NCBI GenBank assembly: GCA_047621345.1 | Contig: JBLHLW010000001.1 | Coordinates: 150,658-214,657, forward strand | DNA length: 64,000 nucleotides | DNA from: Actimicrobium sp047621345 | GTDB lineage: Bacteria > Pseudomonadota > Gammaproteobacteria > Burkholderiales > Burkholderiaceae_D | Direction: 5' to 3' | In this document: positions 8,042 through 16,951 of the stretch, piece after piece | Position numbering within the stretch: position 1 is the first letter of the stretch | Layout of the letters: every line of letters begins with the position of its first letter | Made by a program: the position numbers and the translations under genes | Notes under the pieces: model-generated | Seen by the model: only the letters and a program-made list of their open reading frames with translations | Database searches by the model: none | Told to the model about the DNA's origin: nothing

Positions 8042-9289
8042 ATGTTAAAAAAACTTACCATTGGCGCACTTCGGCCTGGCATGTATATCCACGAACTCTG
8101 CGCATCCTGGTTGGAAACACCGTTCTGGAAAAAGTCTTTTTTGCTGGAAGACGCGGTGATGCTGGCAAAAATCAGCAAAAGTGGTGTCGAAGAAGCCTGG
8201 ATCGATACCGACAAGGGCGACGATGTACCTCCGCCAGTTCCTGCTGATGTGGAGGAAAGTCCTGCTGCGGTGGTTCCCCTGCTGGTGGTCGACACCCCGG
8301 CCACGCCAGTGGCTTATCGGGATGTGGTGCGTGTCTCAATGGCCGAGGAGGTCGGGCGTGCGACCAGTATTGTCAACAAGTCACGCGAAGCCGTGTTATC
8401 GATGTTTACTGAAGCGCGCATGGGCAAGGCCATTGATGCCCGCAATGCGATGCCGCTGGTCGAGGAAATCGCTGCCTCGATCATGCGTAATCCCGGCGCA
8501 TTGATCGGATTGGCCCGCCTCAAGACGGCCGATGATTACACCTACATGCACTCGGTCGCCGTCTGCGCGTTGATGATCGCCCTTGCCAGTCAGCTCGAGC
8601 TAGATGATGAAACCACGCGTGAACTTGGGCTGGCCGGACTGCTGCATGACATCGGCAAGATGGCCGTGCCTGCAACGATTCTGAACAAACCCGGCAAGCT
8701 CACCGATGACGAATTTGTGTCGGTCAAGCAGCATCCTGCCGCGGGGCACGCAATGCTCGTCGAGGCCACTGGTATTGGCCCGATTGCCCTTGACGTCTGC
8801 CTGCATCACCACGAAAAAATGAACGGCAGTGGTTATCCACACCGACTCAAAGGCGAGCAGATCAGCCTGTACGCCCGCATGGGTGCGGTGTGCGATGTCT
8901 ATGATGCCATTACGTCGAACCGGCCTTACAAGCAAGGCTGGTGCCCGTCCGAATCGCTGAGCAAGATGGCGGAATGGAGTGGCGGGCATTTCGATCCTGT
9001 CGTGTTCCAGGCGTTCGTGCGCAGTATCGGGATTTATCCGGTCGGCACGCTGGTGCGGATGGCGTCAGGACAGTTGGGTGTGGTCGTTGAGCAGCAGGAA
9101 GGCAAGTTGCTGCTGCCGAAGGTGCGGGTGTTCTATTGCGTCAATACGATGAGTCACATCACGCCGGTCTTGCTGGACCTGGCCGCTGCCAATAGCAGCG
9201 AAAAAATTGTGGCGCGGGAAGAGGCCAGCAAGTGGGGCCTCACGGATATCAATCGCTACTGGCTGGGCGACGACCAGACCAGCGCTTGA
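8042..9289 (+). CDS. HD-GYP domain c-di-GMP phosphodiesterase with DUF3391
   Basis: A predicted cytoplasmic enzyme of 415 residues that hydrolyses cyclic di-GMP. The N-terminal 130 residues begin MLKKLTIGALRPGMYIHEL, typical of DUF3391. The HD-GYP domain follows, with His of YMHSVAV, HDIGK (H202-D203), KQHP, the HHEKMNGSGYP block (GYP near 264-266) and VCDVYDAI. All metal-ligand positions I can identify are present, so it should be active. I chose the ATG at 8042, where the DUF3391 strand begins; a TTG at 7994 would add 16 residues. It stands alone, convergent with the next gene 4 bp away. The sequence does not reveal its target pathway. Confidence 0.92.
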   Translation: MLKKLTIGALRPGMYIHELCASWLETPFWKKSFLLEDAVMLAKISKSGVEEAWIDTDKGDDVPPPVPADVEESPAAVVPLLVVDTPATPVAYRDVVRVSMAEEVGRATSIVNKSREAVLSMFTEARMGKAIDARNAMPLVEEIAASIMRNPGALIGLARLKTADDYTYMHSVAVCALMIALASQLELDDETTRELGLAGLLHDIGKMAVPATILNKPGKLTDDEFVSVKQHPAAGHAMLVEATGIGPIALDVCLHHHEKMNGSGYPHRLKGEQISLYARMGAVCDVYDAITSNRPYKQGWCPSESLSKMAEWSGGHFDPVVFQAFVRSIGIYPVGTLVRMASGQLGVVVEQQEGKLLLPKVRVFYCVNTMSHITPVLLDLAAANSSEKIVAREEASKWGLTDINRYWLGDDQTSA

Positions 9290-9293
9290 GCAG

Positions 9294-9707
9294 TCACAGC
9301 ATCGGCATGCGCAACAGCGCCACGATCGGATCGCGGGTGTCGGTCTGATAGGTCGATGCGTCGGTCATGTCCCACTCGTCATTCTTGCGATTTAACATCC
9401 CTGAAATAAGGATGTCGCGCGCAAATTTACGCCTATCCGTCGCTGCCGAGGTGGACGAGCGTGATGCCACTGCCAGCGCACGCACATCCATCACGCCAGT
9501 ATTGCGGCCTGCAGTTTGCAGCGGCTCGGTCTGGCCGAGGGACGCGATCAGGTCGTTGACGGCATGCTCGAGCAATTCGTGGGCTTGCTTCTGGATAGCG
9601 CGCAAGGCGGGGATCTTGGTCGGGTCGGTGACTAGCGCAGCGAAAGCGACCGGGTCGAACGGGGCTTCGGTCGTGGTGGATTGGTCTGGGTTGTCGGAGT
9701 TATCCAT
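9294..9707 (-). CDS. Hypothetical protein
   Basis: A 137-residue protein that I do not recognise. The first 15 residues are acidic and Ser/Thr-rich, then comes an amphipathic helical stretch (about 20-60, PVAFAALVTDP to NDLIASLG), and the C-terminal half contains DRRKFARDILISGMLNRK. There is no signal peptide or membrane segment, so it is probably cytoplasmic. The codon pattern over the whole frame and an ATG start support expression. The gene is convergent with the HD-GYP gene and upstream of another unknown on the same strand. No function is proposed. Confidence 0.6.
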   Translation of the reverse strand: MDNSDNPDQSTTTEAPFDPVAFAALVTDPTKIPALRAIQKQAHELLEHAVNDLIASLGQTEPLQTAGRNTGVMDVRALAVASRSSTSAATDRRKFARDILISGMLNRKNDEWDMTDASTYQTDTRDPIVALLRMPML

Positions 9708-9808
9708 GGGAGCCGTCTCGTGAGGGGAATCGTTGACCGTACCTGCGTGTGTGGATCATGTTGCTAGTCATTGGATGGCGGGCCAAGACGACCGGAGGTT
9801 GGTTAATT

Positions 9809-10465
9809 TCATGCGAACACTCCGTTGTTTGAAGGGTGCGAAGAGTTTTGAACATTTCCTGTCGCTGCGCTCTCGGTATTGCTGGTCTGAGCTGGTTTTT
9901 GTTCTAACCATTTGTGCGTTTTGTACACTGCAGCGCCTGCCCCTGCTAATCCCAATGCCGTGGGGAGCATAGAAGATCCCATGATCATCGCAACCATGCC
10001 AAGTGCACCAAGGGGATTGGAAATCAAAGCTAAAGTGGCCACTGCTACGGTGGCATAGAGCGCCCCTTTTCCTATCGTTTTCCATGGAGCTTTTTCGAAG
10101 GCATTTTTGATGGCGCCCGCCATCTTTTTTAGTTTTCCGTGTGCTGCTGGAGCCGCGCTAGTCGCGTTGAGTGGCGTCGTGACGTTGGTTGCTTGCTTGA
10201 GCTTTTGTTCCAGCTCTGCGATTTTTGCATGCGCAATGCGTAGTTGGTCGGACGCTTTTTCGTGCACGGCTGGCGACATGTGCTTTATTTTTTCCGCTAT
10301 TTTTGGGTCGAGGGGCTCAAAGGTGTTCCAAGGTTTTTTTGTTGGTGTCTCGGGTAATGATGCTTTGCCCAACTGATTGGTCCCTGGACGCAGATCGATA
10401 CCGTCAGTGGCAACGCCACGCGTAACGGACGTGGTCCTTGTAGGAAAGTTTGAAATGGATGTCAT
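9809..10465 (-). CDS. Hypothetical membrane protein with disordered ends
   Basis: A 218-residue protein of unknown family. Residues 1-65 are polar and Thr/Pro-rich without a signal peptide. Residues 66-90 form a coiled-coil-like helix (QLRIAHAKIAELEQKLKQ). A basic patch (KLKKMAGAIKNAFEKAPWK) then leads into two hydrophobic segments (about 130-180) of Ala/Gly/Leu, and the last 30 residues are Ser/Asn-rich. The layout resembles that of the protein at 15971-16783 on the other side of sbcDC: disordered N-terminus, basic patch, hydrophobic hairpin, disordered tail. This could suit a membrane-inserting or secreted effector-like protein, but that is only inference. Confidence 0.65.
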   Translation of the reverse strand: MTSISNFPTRTTSVTRGVATDGIDLRPGTNQLGKASLPETPTKKPWNTFEPLDPKIAEKIKHMSPAVHEKASDQLRIAHAKIAELEQKLKQATNVTTPLNATSAAPAAHGKLKKMAGAIKNAFEKAPWKTIGKGALYATVAVATLALISNPLGALGMVAMIMGSSMLPTALGLAGAGAAVYKTHKWLEQKPAQTSNTESAATGNVQNSSHPSNNGVFA

Positions 10466-10561
10466 CAGAAAATCCCCAAAGCGAGTGACCAGACTAGAAA
10501 TAATTCGTCCTAATTGAGTCGCTAGCTTTCACCGCAAAGTTCCATCTACCCGTCGTTGACG

Positions 10562-10631
10562 TCACCCCACCGCCACCCGCAGCGACGCGGACCCGGTTCG
10601 ATGATGGCGAGGCAAGACCCAGCGCAGTTCC
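10562..10631 (-). pseudogene. Remnant of sbcC 3' end
   Basis: About 70 bp that match two separate parts of the neighbouring sbcC gene. 10562-10579 matches its last codons including the stop (compare 10905-10922), and 10580-10631 matches the region near 11097-11155 with small gaps. The intervening 170 bp of sbcC are missing. It is in the same orientation as sbcC and lies just downstream of it. The simplest reading is a partial tandem duplication of the sbcC end that was then internally deleted. It codes for nothing by itself. Confidence 0.7.
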
Positions 10632-10737
10632 GTAGCGTGGGCACGGCACTATCGTGCCCACGCGAACGCACTACCTAAACGGGAGTTGACCTGCGTTCCT
10701 GATCCGCGCGCGTGGGCGCGACATGGCTGCGTGTGCC
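10632..10737. repeat. TIR-type intergenic element, copy 2 (degenerate)
   Basis: It begins GTAGCGTGGGCACG directly after the sbcC remnant and contains the conserved GCGCGCGTGGGCGCGA block. The right terminal repeat is decayed (GTGTGCCTTG instead of CGTGCCCACC). This is the least conserved of the five copies in the window. Together with the sbcC remnant and the stem-loop at 10800 it fills most of the 439 bp between the unknown gene and sbcC. Confidence 0.7.
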
Positions 10738-10799
10738 TTGACGTACGTCGCCAATTTGTCGGCGTTGTGGTCTGCTCCGGCCACAAATCCGCCAGGCCG

Positions 10800-10832
10800 C
10801 AGGGTGCAATCCCCTTCGGTTATTGCACCCTG
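10800..10832. terminator. Stem-loop downstream of sbcC
   Basis: A perfect 11 bp stem, CAGGGTGCAAT with ATTGCACCCTG, encloses an 11-base loop. It lies about 70 bp beyond the sbcC stop, on the side where sbcC transcription would exit. There is no long T-run, so it may be a factor-dependent terminator, an mRNA-stabilising hairpin or a separate REP-like unit. The GGTGCAAT arms resemble small dispersed repeats known in betaproteobacteria, but I see only one copy here. Confidence 0.45.
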
Positions 10833-10904
10833 CATAGTTGGTTGTGGCGACGCGGATAACGTTTTTGAATCTGTTCAAGTTCGTAAAAATGCGCTGTCTC
10901 GCCA

Positions 10905-13900
10905 TCATCCCACCGCCACCCGACTGCTTCCGCCTGCCATGCGTTCCACCAGCACCTTGGTCGCAATCCGTTCGGTCATTTCCTGCACATGTGAAATCAC
11001 GCCGACCTTGCGACCCATTGCCTGCAAACCATCGAGTGCATCCATGGCTACCCGCAGCGTCTCGGCATCGAGACTGCCGAAGCCTTCGTCGATGAACAGC
11101 GATTCGACCCGGACCCGGTTTGATGACAGCGAGGCCAGACCCAGCGCCAGTGCCAGCGAGACAAGAAACGATTCACCACCCGACAGCGAGTGAACCGAGC
11201 GAATTTCATCACCCATGTCCTGATCGATCACGATCAGCGCCAGCGTGTCGCGCAGGCGTTGCAGCCGGTAGCGTTTTGCTAGCGAGTGCAGATGGCGATT
11301 GGCGTAACCGAGCAAGACATCAAGCGTGGTTTGCTGCGCGACATTGCGTAATTTTTTGCCGTCTGCGGAGCCGATCAGGTCGTTCAATTGGGCCCATACG
11401 CGACAGCTGGCTTCCTGTGCGGCCAGCGCGTCGAGCAGGCCGGCTGCGGTGAGGCGTCGTGCTTGATCCTGACGCAGCGCGAGTTGCAGTTCGGAGGCGC
11501 GGGCTTGCGCGAGCAGGCGCTCGTCAGTCAGTGTTTGCAATGCTAGTTGCAAGACGTCTTGTGACTCTTCCTCGTCGGCTGGCGGGCGCTGTTGCCGGTG
11601 GGCTGTGCGCTGTTCATTGCGATCGCGCAGCATGGCTGCGGCTTGCTGGACGGCGCTGTCCAGTCCGTGCAGCGCGGACCGCAGGGCGGCAATCTGATCG
11701 ATTGACTGCAACAAACGAGTGCGCAATTGCATCGTGTCCAATGCAATCGTGTCATCGAGATTAGCCAGCCAGGTATCGAGACGCAGCGTGGCGGTGTGTG
11801 CTTCGTGCTCGTGTATCGTCAGCCGTGCAGTGGCTTGCGCCAGAGCTTCGGTGTGGCGTGCCAGCGCTTGCCGCACGGTGCTACTGGTGTCGGTCGCTTG
11901 CCGTAGTGCGGAGCGGGCAGTGGTGATTGCACTGGCAAGATGGGTTTCGATCACGCGCACGGGTTGGCCATCGAAGAGCAAGCGGCGCGCGTCTTTCAGT
12001 GCGGCGATCGCTGCGGCGCCGGTAGTGCAGATATTGTGACAGCGTTGCTGTTCGGCCTCGGCCGTAGTTGCACTGCCCGATAGCGTCACCAGTTCGTTGG
12101 CCAGGACGGTGCACTGCGTTGTCAGTTGATCGCTGGCGGTACGGCGCTCCTGCCACAAGCGGACGGCGTTGCCGCAGCCAATATGAAAATCAGCCGGCTC
12201 CGCTTGCCATGCGGTGCGCCAGTTGGCTTGCAGGGCAAGGATATCGTCAAGCTGGTCAAGTGCTTGATCCAGCCGCTGTCGTGCTTGCGTTAATTGCGCA
12301 CTTGCGACGCGCTGCCCGGCGACGATGGCATCGAGTCGGGTGCTGGCCGCAGTGGCCGTGTCCTTGCAGGCCGCATGGGTAACAACGGCTTGTTCGAACG
12401 CGGTGTGCGCCGCATCACGGAGATGCACGATGCGTTGCGCGGCGGCATCCTGTTCGGTGATTGCGGCCAGCTCGATATCGAGGGCGATGTGTTCGCTGTC
12501 GAACCATGTCGTTGCCGCTGAGGTTCCCAGCGCAAGCGCGACCGGATGGGCTTGCCAGTCGCGTAGCAATTGGCCCAGCACCTGCTGGAGTTGTTGCAAC
12601 TCCGGCTTGATGGTCAGAAGGTGCTGGCGCTGTGCGCCGGCTTGCGCGCTCAGGGTCGCCTGCGCGTGTCGAACCTGTTGATGCTGTTCGCGGCACATGG
12701 CAACATCGGCTTGCAGTTTTTCCAGCAACGCATGCAGCGGCGCATTGGCCTGCACGTACGGATGATCGGTGGCGCCGCAGACCGGGCAGGGTGCGTCATC
12801 GGTGAGTGCTGCGCGCAAATTTTCGACGCTGGCAGTGCAGGCGGCTTCGGCATGTTTGAGCGATTTTTCGGCTTGCATCATTGCGGCTGCCAGCGTCGTA
12901 CTCCGTGCATCGGCTTGCGCGGCGCCTGCTTCAGCGTCCGTGGCGGCCTGCAGGCTGGTGCTGCACTGGTTCTCCAGTCCTTGCGCACGCGCTTGTTGTT
13001 CGGTCAGCGTGCGCCAGAGTTGGTCGCCGCTGCGCCAGCGCTCGCGGCGTAGCGCAAGCTTGTCCTTCCGGTCCTGGAGTGCCGCCAGATCGATCGCTGC
13101 ATAGTGTTGCACGGCCAGTTGGCGAGCTTGTGTGGCATCGGCCAGTCGCTGCGTTGCCTGCGCGAGGGCGTCCGCGGTGTTGGCTTGCAGGGATGTTTGT
13201 TGTGCGTGATCCACGGCCAGCGTTGCCAGCAGTTGCACGTTGAGCTGCACTTCGGTATCGCTGCGCGTGGCTTGACCGAGCAGCAAATCGCAGCGCGACC
13301 AGTCTTGCGCCAGCGCCTGCCACTGTCTGTTTTGTTCCAGCCATAACGCGTGTTCCTGCTGCGCGTGTCGGGCGACCTCGATCTGATTTTGCAGGCTTTG
13401 TACCTGCTGGCGTGCCTGCTCGGCAGCACGCATCGCTTCGCCGTGGGCTTGCCGTGCACGCTCTTGGGTTGGCTGCAGCGTGTCGATGCGGACATCAAGC
13501 GACTTGGCTTGATCGAGTGTCGGCGCGGCAGCTTGCTGTGCCTGCTCGGCCGTCGCAAGGCCGACTTGCGCCAGCGTCAGCAAGTCGTCGGTGCGTACCT
13601 GCTCAAGCGCGGTGTTTTCCAATAACACGCGACTGGTGGTAATCGTCAGTCGATCTTGTTCCACCGCGAGTGCAAGCCGGTCGATGTCGTTGACCAGGCT
13701 GCGTGCTGGCTGGATCGTATCGAGCAAGTGCAATTCGGCGCGACGCGGTGCAGCGGCTTGCTGCGCATCGTGATCTTGTTGCCATTGCGCCTGTGCACGC
13801 TCTTCGGCCAGACGTAATCGGTCGTCGTCCTGATACCAGCGCAAGCGCGTAGTCAGCCCCGTGTGCTGCAGTTCGAGTGCTGCCAGCGCGGCATCGGCAG

Positions 13901-14624
13901 CGGCACTGTCCACATCGAGTTTGCTGCGCGCTTCGTCGTCCAGCGGACGCTGATCGGCCAGCCTGTCCGTGACACGCTGCATGGCGGCTTGCTCGTCACG
14001 GTTGCGGCCGAATGCACGCTGCGACAGCGTGCTGTAAATCGCGCTGCCGGTCAGCGTTTCGAGCAGTTCACCGCGTTCGTTGTCGTCGGCTTTCAGAAAG
14101 GCTGAAAATTCGTTTTGCGCCAGCAGTACGGCGCGCGTGAATTGCTCGAACGACAGGCCAATTCGTACGACAATTTCGGTCAGCACTTCTTTGTTGGTGC
14201 CGCCTATCGGTTGCAGGTCGGGCAGACGCTGCAGCGTCATCGCAGTTTTTTGCAAGCTGCCGCTGGCCTTGCCGCGCGAGCGTCGCGCGCTCCAGCGCGC
14301 GCGGTAATGCTGCGCATCATTGCCAATGAAATCGACTTCGGCATGGCCTTCGGCGCAACCGCGGCGCAGCAAGTTACGGGCATCCTGTTGCGTGACACTG
14401 GCGTCGCCGACATCGGGCAGGTTGCGGTTGCCCGCCTTGAACAGGCGTGGCGTATCTTCATAGAGCGCCATGCACAGTGCATCAAGCAGCGTGCTCTTGC
14501 CAGCGCCGGTCGGTCCCGAGATCGCAAATAATCCGGCTGATTTCAGCGGCTCCTGTTCGAAATCGACAACGAAATCACCGGCCAGCGAGGCCAGATTGCG
14601 ACCGCGAATCGCGAGAATCTTCAT
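10905..14624 (-). CDS. sbcC: Exonuclease SbcCD, subunit C (Rad50-like ATPase)
   Basis: A 1239-residue SMC-like ATPase. With SbcD it opens DNA hairpins and trims protein-blocked ends, limiting long palindromes. The N-terminal half has Walker A GPTGAGKST at residues 37-45. A very long coiled coil is broken near residue 613 by the zinc hook CPVCG. The C-terminal half has the ABC signature SLSGGESF near 1145 and Walker B LFIDEGFGSLD. The length is normal to slightly long. Its ATG overlaps the sbcD stop by four bases, so the two form one operon. The coiled coil is unusually Gln/Ala-rich, which creates many spurious frames on the other strand. Confidence 0.97.
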   Translation of the reverse strand: MKILAIRGRNLASLAGDFVVDFEQEPLKSAGLFAISGPTGAGKSTLLDALCMALYEDTPRLFKAGNRNLPDVGDASVTQQDARNLLRRGCAEGHAEVDFIGNDAQHYRARWSARRSRGKASGSLQKTAMTLQRLPDLQPIGGTNKEVLTEIVVRIGLSFEQFTRAVLLAQNEFSAFLKADDNERGELLETLTGSAIYSTLSQRAFGRNRDEQAAMQRVTDRLADQRPLDDEARSKLDVDSAAADAALAALELQHTGLTTRLRWYQDDDRLRLAEERAQAQWQQDHDAQQAAAPRRAELHLLDTIQPARSLVNDIDRLALAVEQDRLTITTSRVLLENTALEQVRTDDLLTLAQVGLATAEQAQQAAAPTLDQAKSLDVRIDTLQPTQERARQAHGEAMRAAEQARQQVQSLQNQIEVARHAQQEHALWLEQNRQWQALAQDWSRCDLLLGQATRSDTEVQLNVQLLATLAVDHAQQTSLQANTADALAQATQRLADATQARQLAVQHYAAIDLAALQDRKDKLALRRERWRSGDQLWRTLTEQQARAQGLENQCSTSLQAATDAEAGAAQADARSTTLAAAMMQAEKSLKHAEAACTASVENLRAALTDDAPCPVCGATDHPYVQANAPLHALLEKLQADVAMCREQHQQVRHAQATLSAQAGAQRQHLLTIKPELQQLQQVLGQLLRDWQAHPVALALGTSAATTWFDSEHIALDIELAAITEQDAAAQRIVHLRDAAHTAFEQAVVTHAACKDTATAASTRLDAIVAGQRVASAQLTQARQRLDQALDQLDDILALQANWRTAWQAEPADFHIGCGNAVRLWQERRTASDQLTTQCTVLANELVTLSGSATTAEAEQQRCHNICTTGAAAIAALKDARRLLFDGQPVRVIETHLASAITTARSALRQATDTSSTVRQALARHTEALAQATARLTIHEHEAHTATLRLDTWLANLDDTIALDTMQLRTRLLQSIDQIAALRSALHGLDSAVQQAAAMLRDRNEQRTAHRQQRPPADEEESQDVLQLALQTLTDERLLAQARASELQLALRQDQARRLTAAGLLDALAAQEASCRVWAQLNDLIGSADGKKLRNVAQQTTLDVLLGYANRHLHSLAKRYRLQRLRDTLALIVIDQDMGDEIRSVHSLSGGESFLVSLALALGLASLSSNRVRVESLFIDEGFGSLDAETLRVAMDALDGLQAMGRKVGVISHVQEMTERIATKVLVERMAGGSSRVAVG

Positions 14625-15859
14625 GCGACGTCTCCGGCCGCATCGAGCAGCAGTTCGGCAAACGCGGCTTGCAATGGCGCTGGCGTGTCGGTGTCATATT
14701 TGCTGCGGTACAGGCGATTAAAAATATCTTCGGGTTGCAGGCGATCGAGTTCATCGATCGACAGGGCTGGTGCGCCGACCGCGGTCGATGCGGCCATGCT
14801 GGTATCGATGCGGGCCAGGCGCACCGGCTTGCCTTCAAGCGCCGCCTCGATGGTCGCGCGCAAACCCGGCTCGGGTGCGTCGAGGCGCACGCGCACCTCC
14901 AGATACGGCATCTGTTGCAGGTCGTCGGTGGCGGGTAGGTCGAGCGCGGCCAGCGCGACGAGGACGTCGGCGAGCGGCGCCGGTTGTTTCGGAATGCGTA
15001 GCAGGTCGACCGCACGCGGGATAGGTAACGCGGTGATGGCAGCGACGCGCTCCCCATCGAGGTCGACCCGCAACACCTGATGCGGATAGCCGATTTCGGC
15101 AAATGACATCGGTAGCGGACTGCCGCAATAGCGCAGGTGATCCTGTTTGGCGACCCGCTGCGCCAGATGCAAATGTCCCAGTGCGGCATAGGCAATGGCC
15201 GGGTCGAAGATGCCGGCCGACAGCGCTTCGGTGCCGCCGATGACGATGCGGCGCTCGGAATCTTCCGACACGTCGCCGCCGACCATGTGGCAGTGGCCCA
15301 GCGCAATGATGGCCTGACCGGGCTGGCGCAAGGTCAGTGCGTGGTCTAGTACTTGCCGGTACAACAGCGCGATGCCCGCCATGTACGGATCGCCATCGCC
15401 CTCGCTGCGCGGCACGTCGCCCGGGCGCAGAAATGGCACTGCCAGGCACCATGCAGCGATCTCGCCGGCACGGTTTTTCAGCGGCACCACGAGGCGGGCG
15501 AGTTCGATGCTGCCATCGGCATGACGCGGCACGAATCCGACGACGCTGGCGTCGAGGCTGGCCAGCAGCGGTGCCGGTGCTTCGAGCCGGCCCGGCGAAT
15601 CGTGGTTGCCGGCGATGACGAGGATGTTCAGATGCGGGATGCGCTGCTTGGCTTGCTGCAGGAAGCGGTAGAGCTGTTTTTGCGAAGCGGCCGACGGATT
15701 GGCATTGTCGAAAATATCGCCGCAGATTAGCAAGCCCTCGGCTTGTTCGGTCTCCAGCGTATCGATCAGCCAGTCGAGAAAGTGCTGGTGCTCGGCACCG
15801 CGTTCGAAGTGATGCAGGGTCTGGCCCAGATGCCAGTCCGAGGTATGGATGAAGCGCAA
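14621..15859 (-). CDS. sbcD: Exonuclease SbcCD, subunit D (Mre11-like nuclease)
   Basis: A 412-residue calcineurin-like nuclease, partner of SbcC. Metal-binding motifs appear in order: HTSDWHLGQ (residues 5-13), GDIFDNANPS, GNHDSPG, GHCHMVGGD and GHLHLAQ. A C-terminal capping domain of the SbcD type follows. I chose a TTG start at 15859 because SbcD proteins begin at the RFIHTSDWH strand and GAAGGA sits seven bases upstream. An ATG ten codons earlier (15889) is the alternative. The last four bases overlap the sbcC ATG. Confidence 0.95.
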   Translation of the reverse strand: MRFIHTSDWHLGQTLHHFERGAEHQHFLDWLIDTLETEQAEGLLICGDIFDNANPSAASQKQLYRFLQQAKQRIPHLNILVIAGNHDSPGRLEAPAPLLASLDASVVGFVPRHADGSIELARLVVPLKNRAGEIAAWCLAVPFLRPGDVPRSEGDGDPYMAGIALLYRQVLDHALTLRQPGQAIIALGHCHMVGGDVSEDSERRIVIGGTEALSAGIFDPAIAYAALGHLHLAQRVAKQDHLRYCGSPLPMSFAEIGYPHQVLRVDLDGERVAAITALPIPRAVDLLRIPKQPAPLADVLVALAALDLPATDDLQQMPYLEVRVRLDAPEPGLRATIEAALEGKPVRLARIDTSMAASTAVGAPALSIDELDRLQPEDIFNRLYRSKYDTDTPAPLQAAFAELLLDAAGDVA

Positions 15860-15970
15860 GGGGAATCCTTCTCGTCGCAATCGGAACAACGACTGCGCCG
15901 GGGTGGCTCAGCCGCCGACGAGTATACCGGTGGTGGGTTGGCAGTGGCTAGTGCAGGATTGATGCGGCGA

Positions 15971-16783
15971 TCAGGAGGCTTGGCGCTGTGTCACGGGTAG
16001 GTGTGCGCCAACTGGATGAGAGCTATTAGCGGGCTTGTTAGGCAGGAGAGCTGCGGGCGTCGGTGACTGGGGTGGCGCCATCGGTGGAAGCGGAGGTTGG
16101 AGGGGCTCGGCCGCGGTATCATTTTGCTCGTCATCGTCTTCCTGCTCCTGATCCAACTTTTCTGCCGCGTGCCTGGCGCGTACAGTGGTTTGAAATTCCC
16201 TGACAGGCTTCGCCATTTCCGACGCAACCGCGATGCCGAATAATGCCCCGAACATCAATATCGGCGGAAAGGTCGACATCAGCGCTATCGCGCTGACAGC
16301 AACTAATCCGAACACGATCGCCCCGGCGACCGTGCCGTACCGTCCTGAAAAACAGTTGCTTATGGCCTCGGACATGGTGTTCTTTTTACCGGGCGACGAT
16401 CTGGTATTTGCTTGCGAAGGCACGATCTGCCGCACAGGATCTTTAGGCGGAGCAGGGGGCTGCGTCGGGATGTTGGGCGTATTGGGCTCAATAGCCGGTG
16501 CGTGACCATGTCCGCTGAGTTGGCTGGCATTCTTGCTACTTAAGTTATCGAGTGCCGCCACGAATTTTTCAAGGAGTTCTTCGACCTCCGCTTGCTGATC
16601 GGAGGGGATGCGATTGACGCCATTGGCTGTATTTCCGGCTTGAGGCGTCACGATTTGTTTGACTGCAGGTTCTAATTGTTGAGCCGGTTGGTTGCTTGTT
16701 GGTGGTAAAGGCTGCGCAGGTGGACCAGGGGGGAGCTGGTTGAGTTTGGAGTGACCAGCAGTTGAAGAAGGGACATTAGGCAT
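15971..16783 (-). CDS. Hypothetical proline-rich membrane protein
   Basis: A 270-residue protein of unknown family. Residues 1-135 are Pro/Gln/Asn-rich and probably disordered, with one helical patch (QQAEVEELLEKFVAALDNL, about 60-80). They contain two similar motifs, VKQIVTPQAG and VRQIVPSQAN, an internal repeat. A hydrophobic hairpin (about 150-195) is followed by a charged segment with a run of Asp/Glu (EQEDDDEQND) and a Pro-rich tail. There is no signal peptide. GGAG lies eight bases before the ATG at 16783; an upstream TTG would add six residues. It resembles the 9809-10465 protein in layout. No function is assigned. Confidence 0.65.
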   Translation of the reverse strand: MPNVPSSTAGHSKLNQLPPGPPAQPLPPTSNQPAQQLEPAVKQIVTPQAGNTANGVNRIPSDQQAEVEELLEKFVAALDNLSSKNASQLSGHGHAPAIEPNTPNIPTQPPAPPKDPVRQIVPSQANTRSSPGKKNTMSEAISNCFSGRYGTVAGAIVFGLVAVSAIALMSTFPPILMFGALFGIAVASEMAKPVREFQTTVRARHAAEKLDQEQEDDDEQNDTAAEPLQPPLPPMAPPQSPTPAALLPNKPANSSHPVGAHLPVTQRQAS

Positions 16784-16878
16784 GTGTGGTGCTCCGTGCA
16801 ATGCCCCTGTTCCGGGGCGCGGATGACGAAAGTGTCTTCGTTAAGTCGCCGTATCTTCGAAGCGGTTCCCTTTCACGC

Positions 16879-16921
16879 AAAAAAAATCCGGCCGTATCGC
16901 ACAAGGCGAGACGGCCGGATT
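16879..16921 (-). terminator. Rho-independent terminator of the ygfZ-DUF4936-NRDE operon
   Basis: An 11 bp stem, AATCCGGCCGT with ACGGCCGGATT, has a 15-base loop. Read on the minus strand it is followed by eight T residues (the A-run at 16879-16886). It lies 30 bp past the stop of the NRDE gene. Confidence 0.85.
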
Positions 16922-16951
16922 GTTTCAGATAACGCCTTGCTGGTCAGCGCA

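Noticed and set aside
12000..13900. Repetitive GCTTGC-rich sequence as a tandem repeat array
   Set aside because: It is the Gln/Ala-rich coiled coil of SbcC; the repeats follow codons and have no fixed period.
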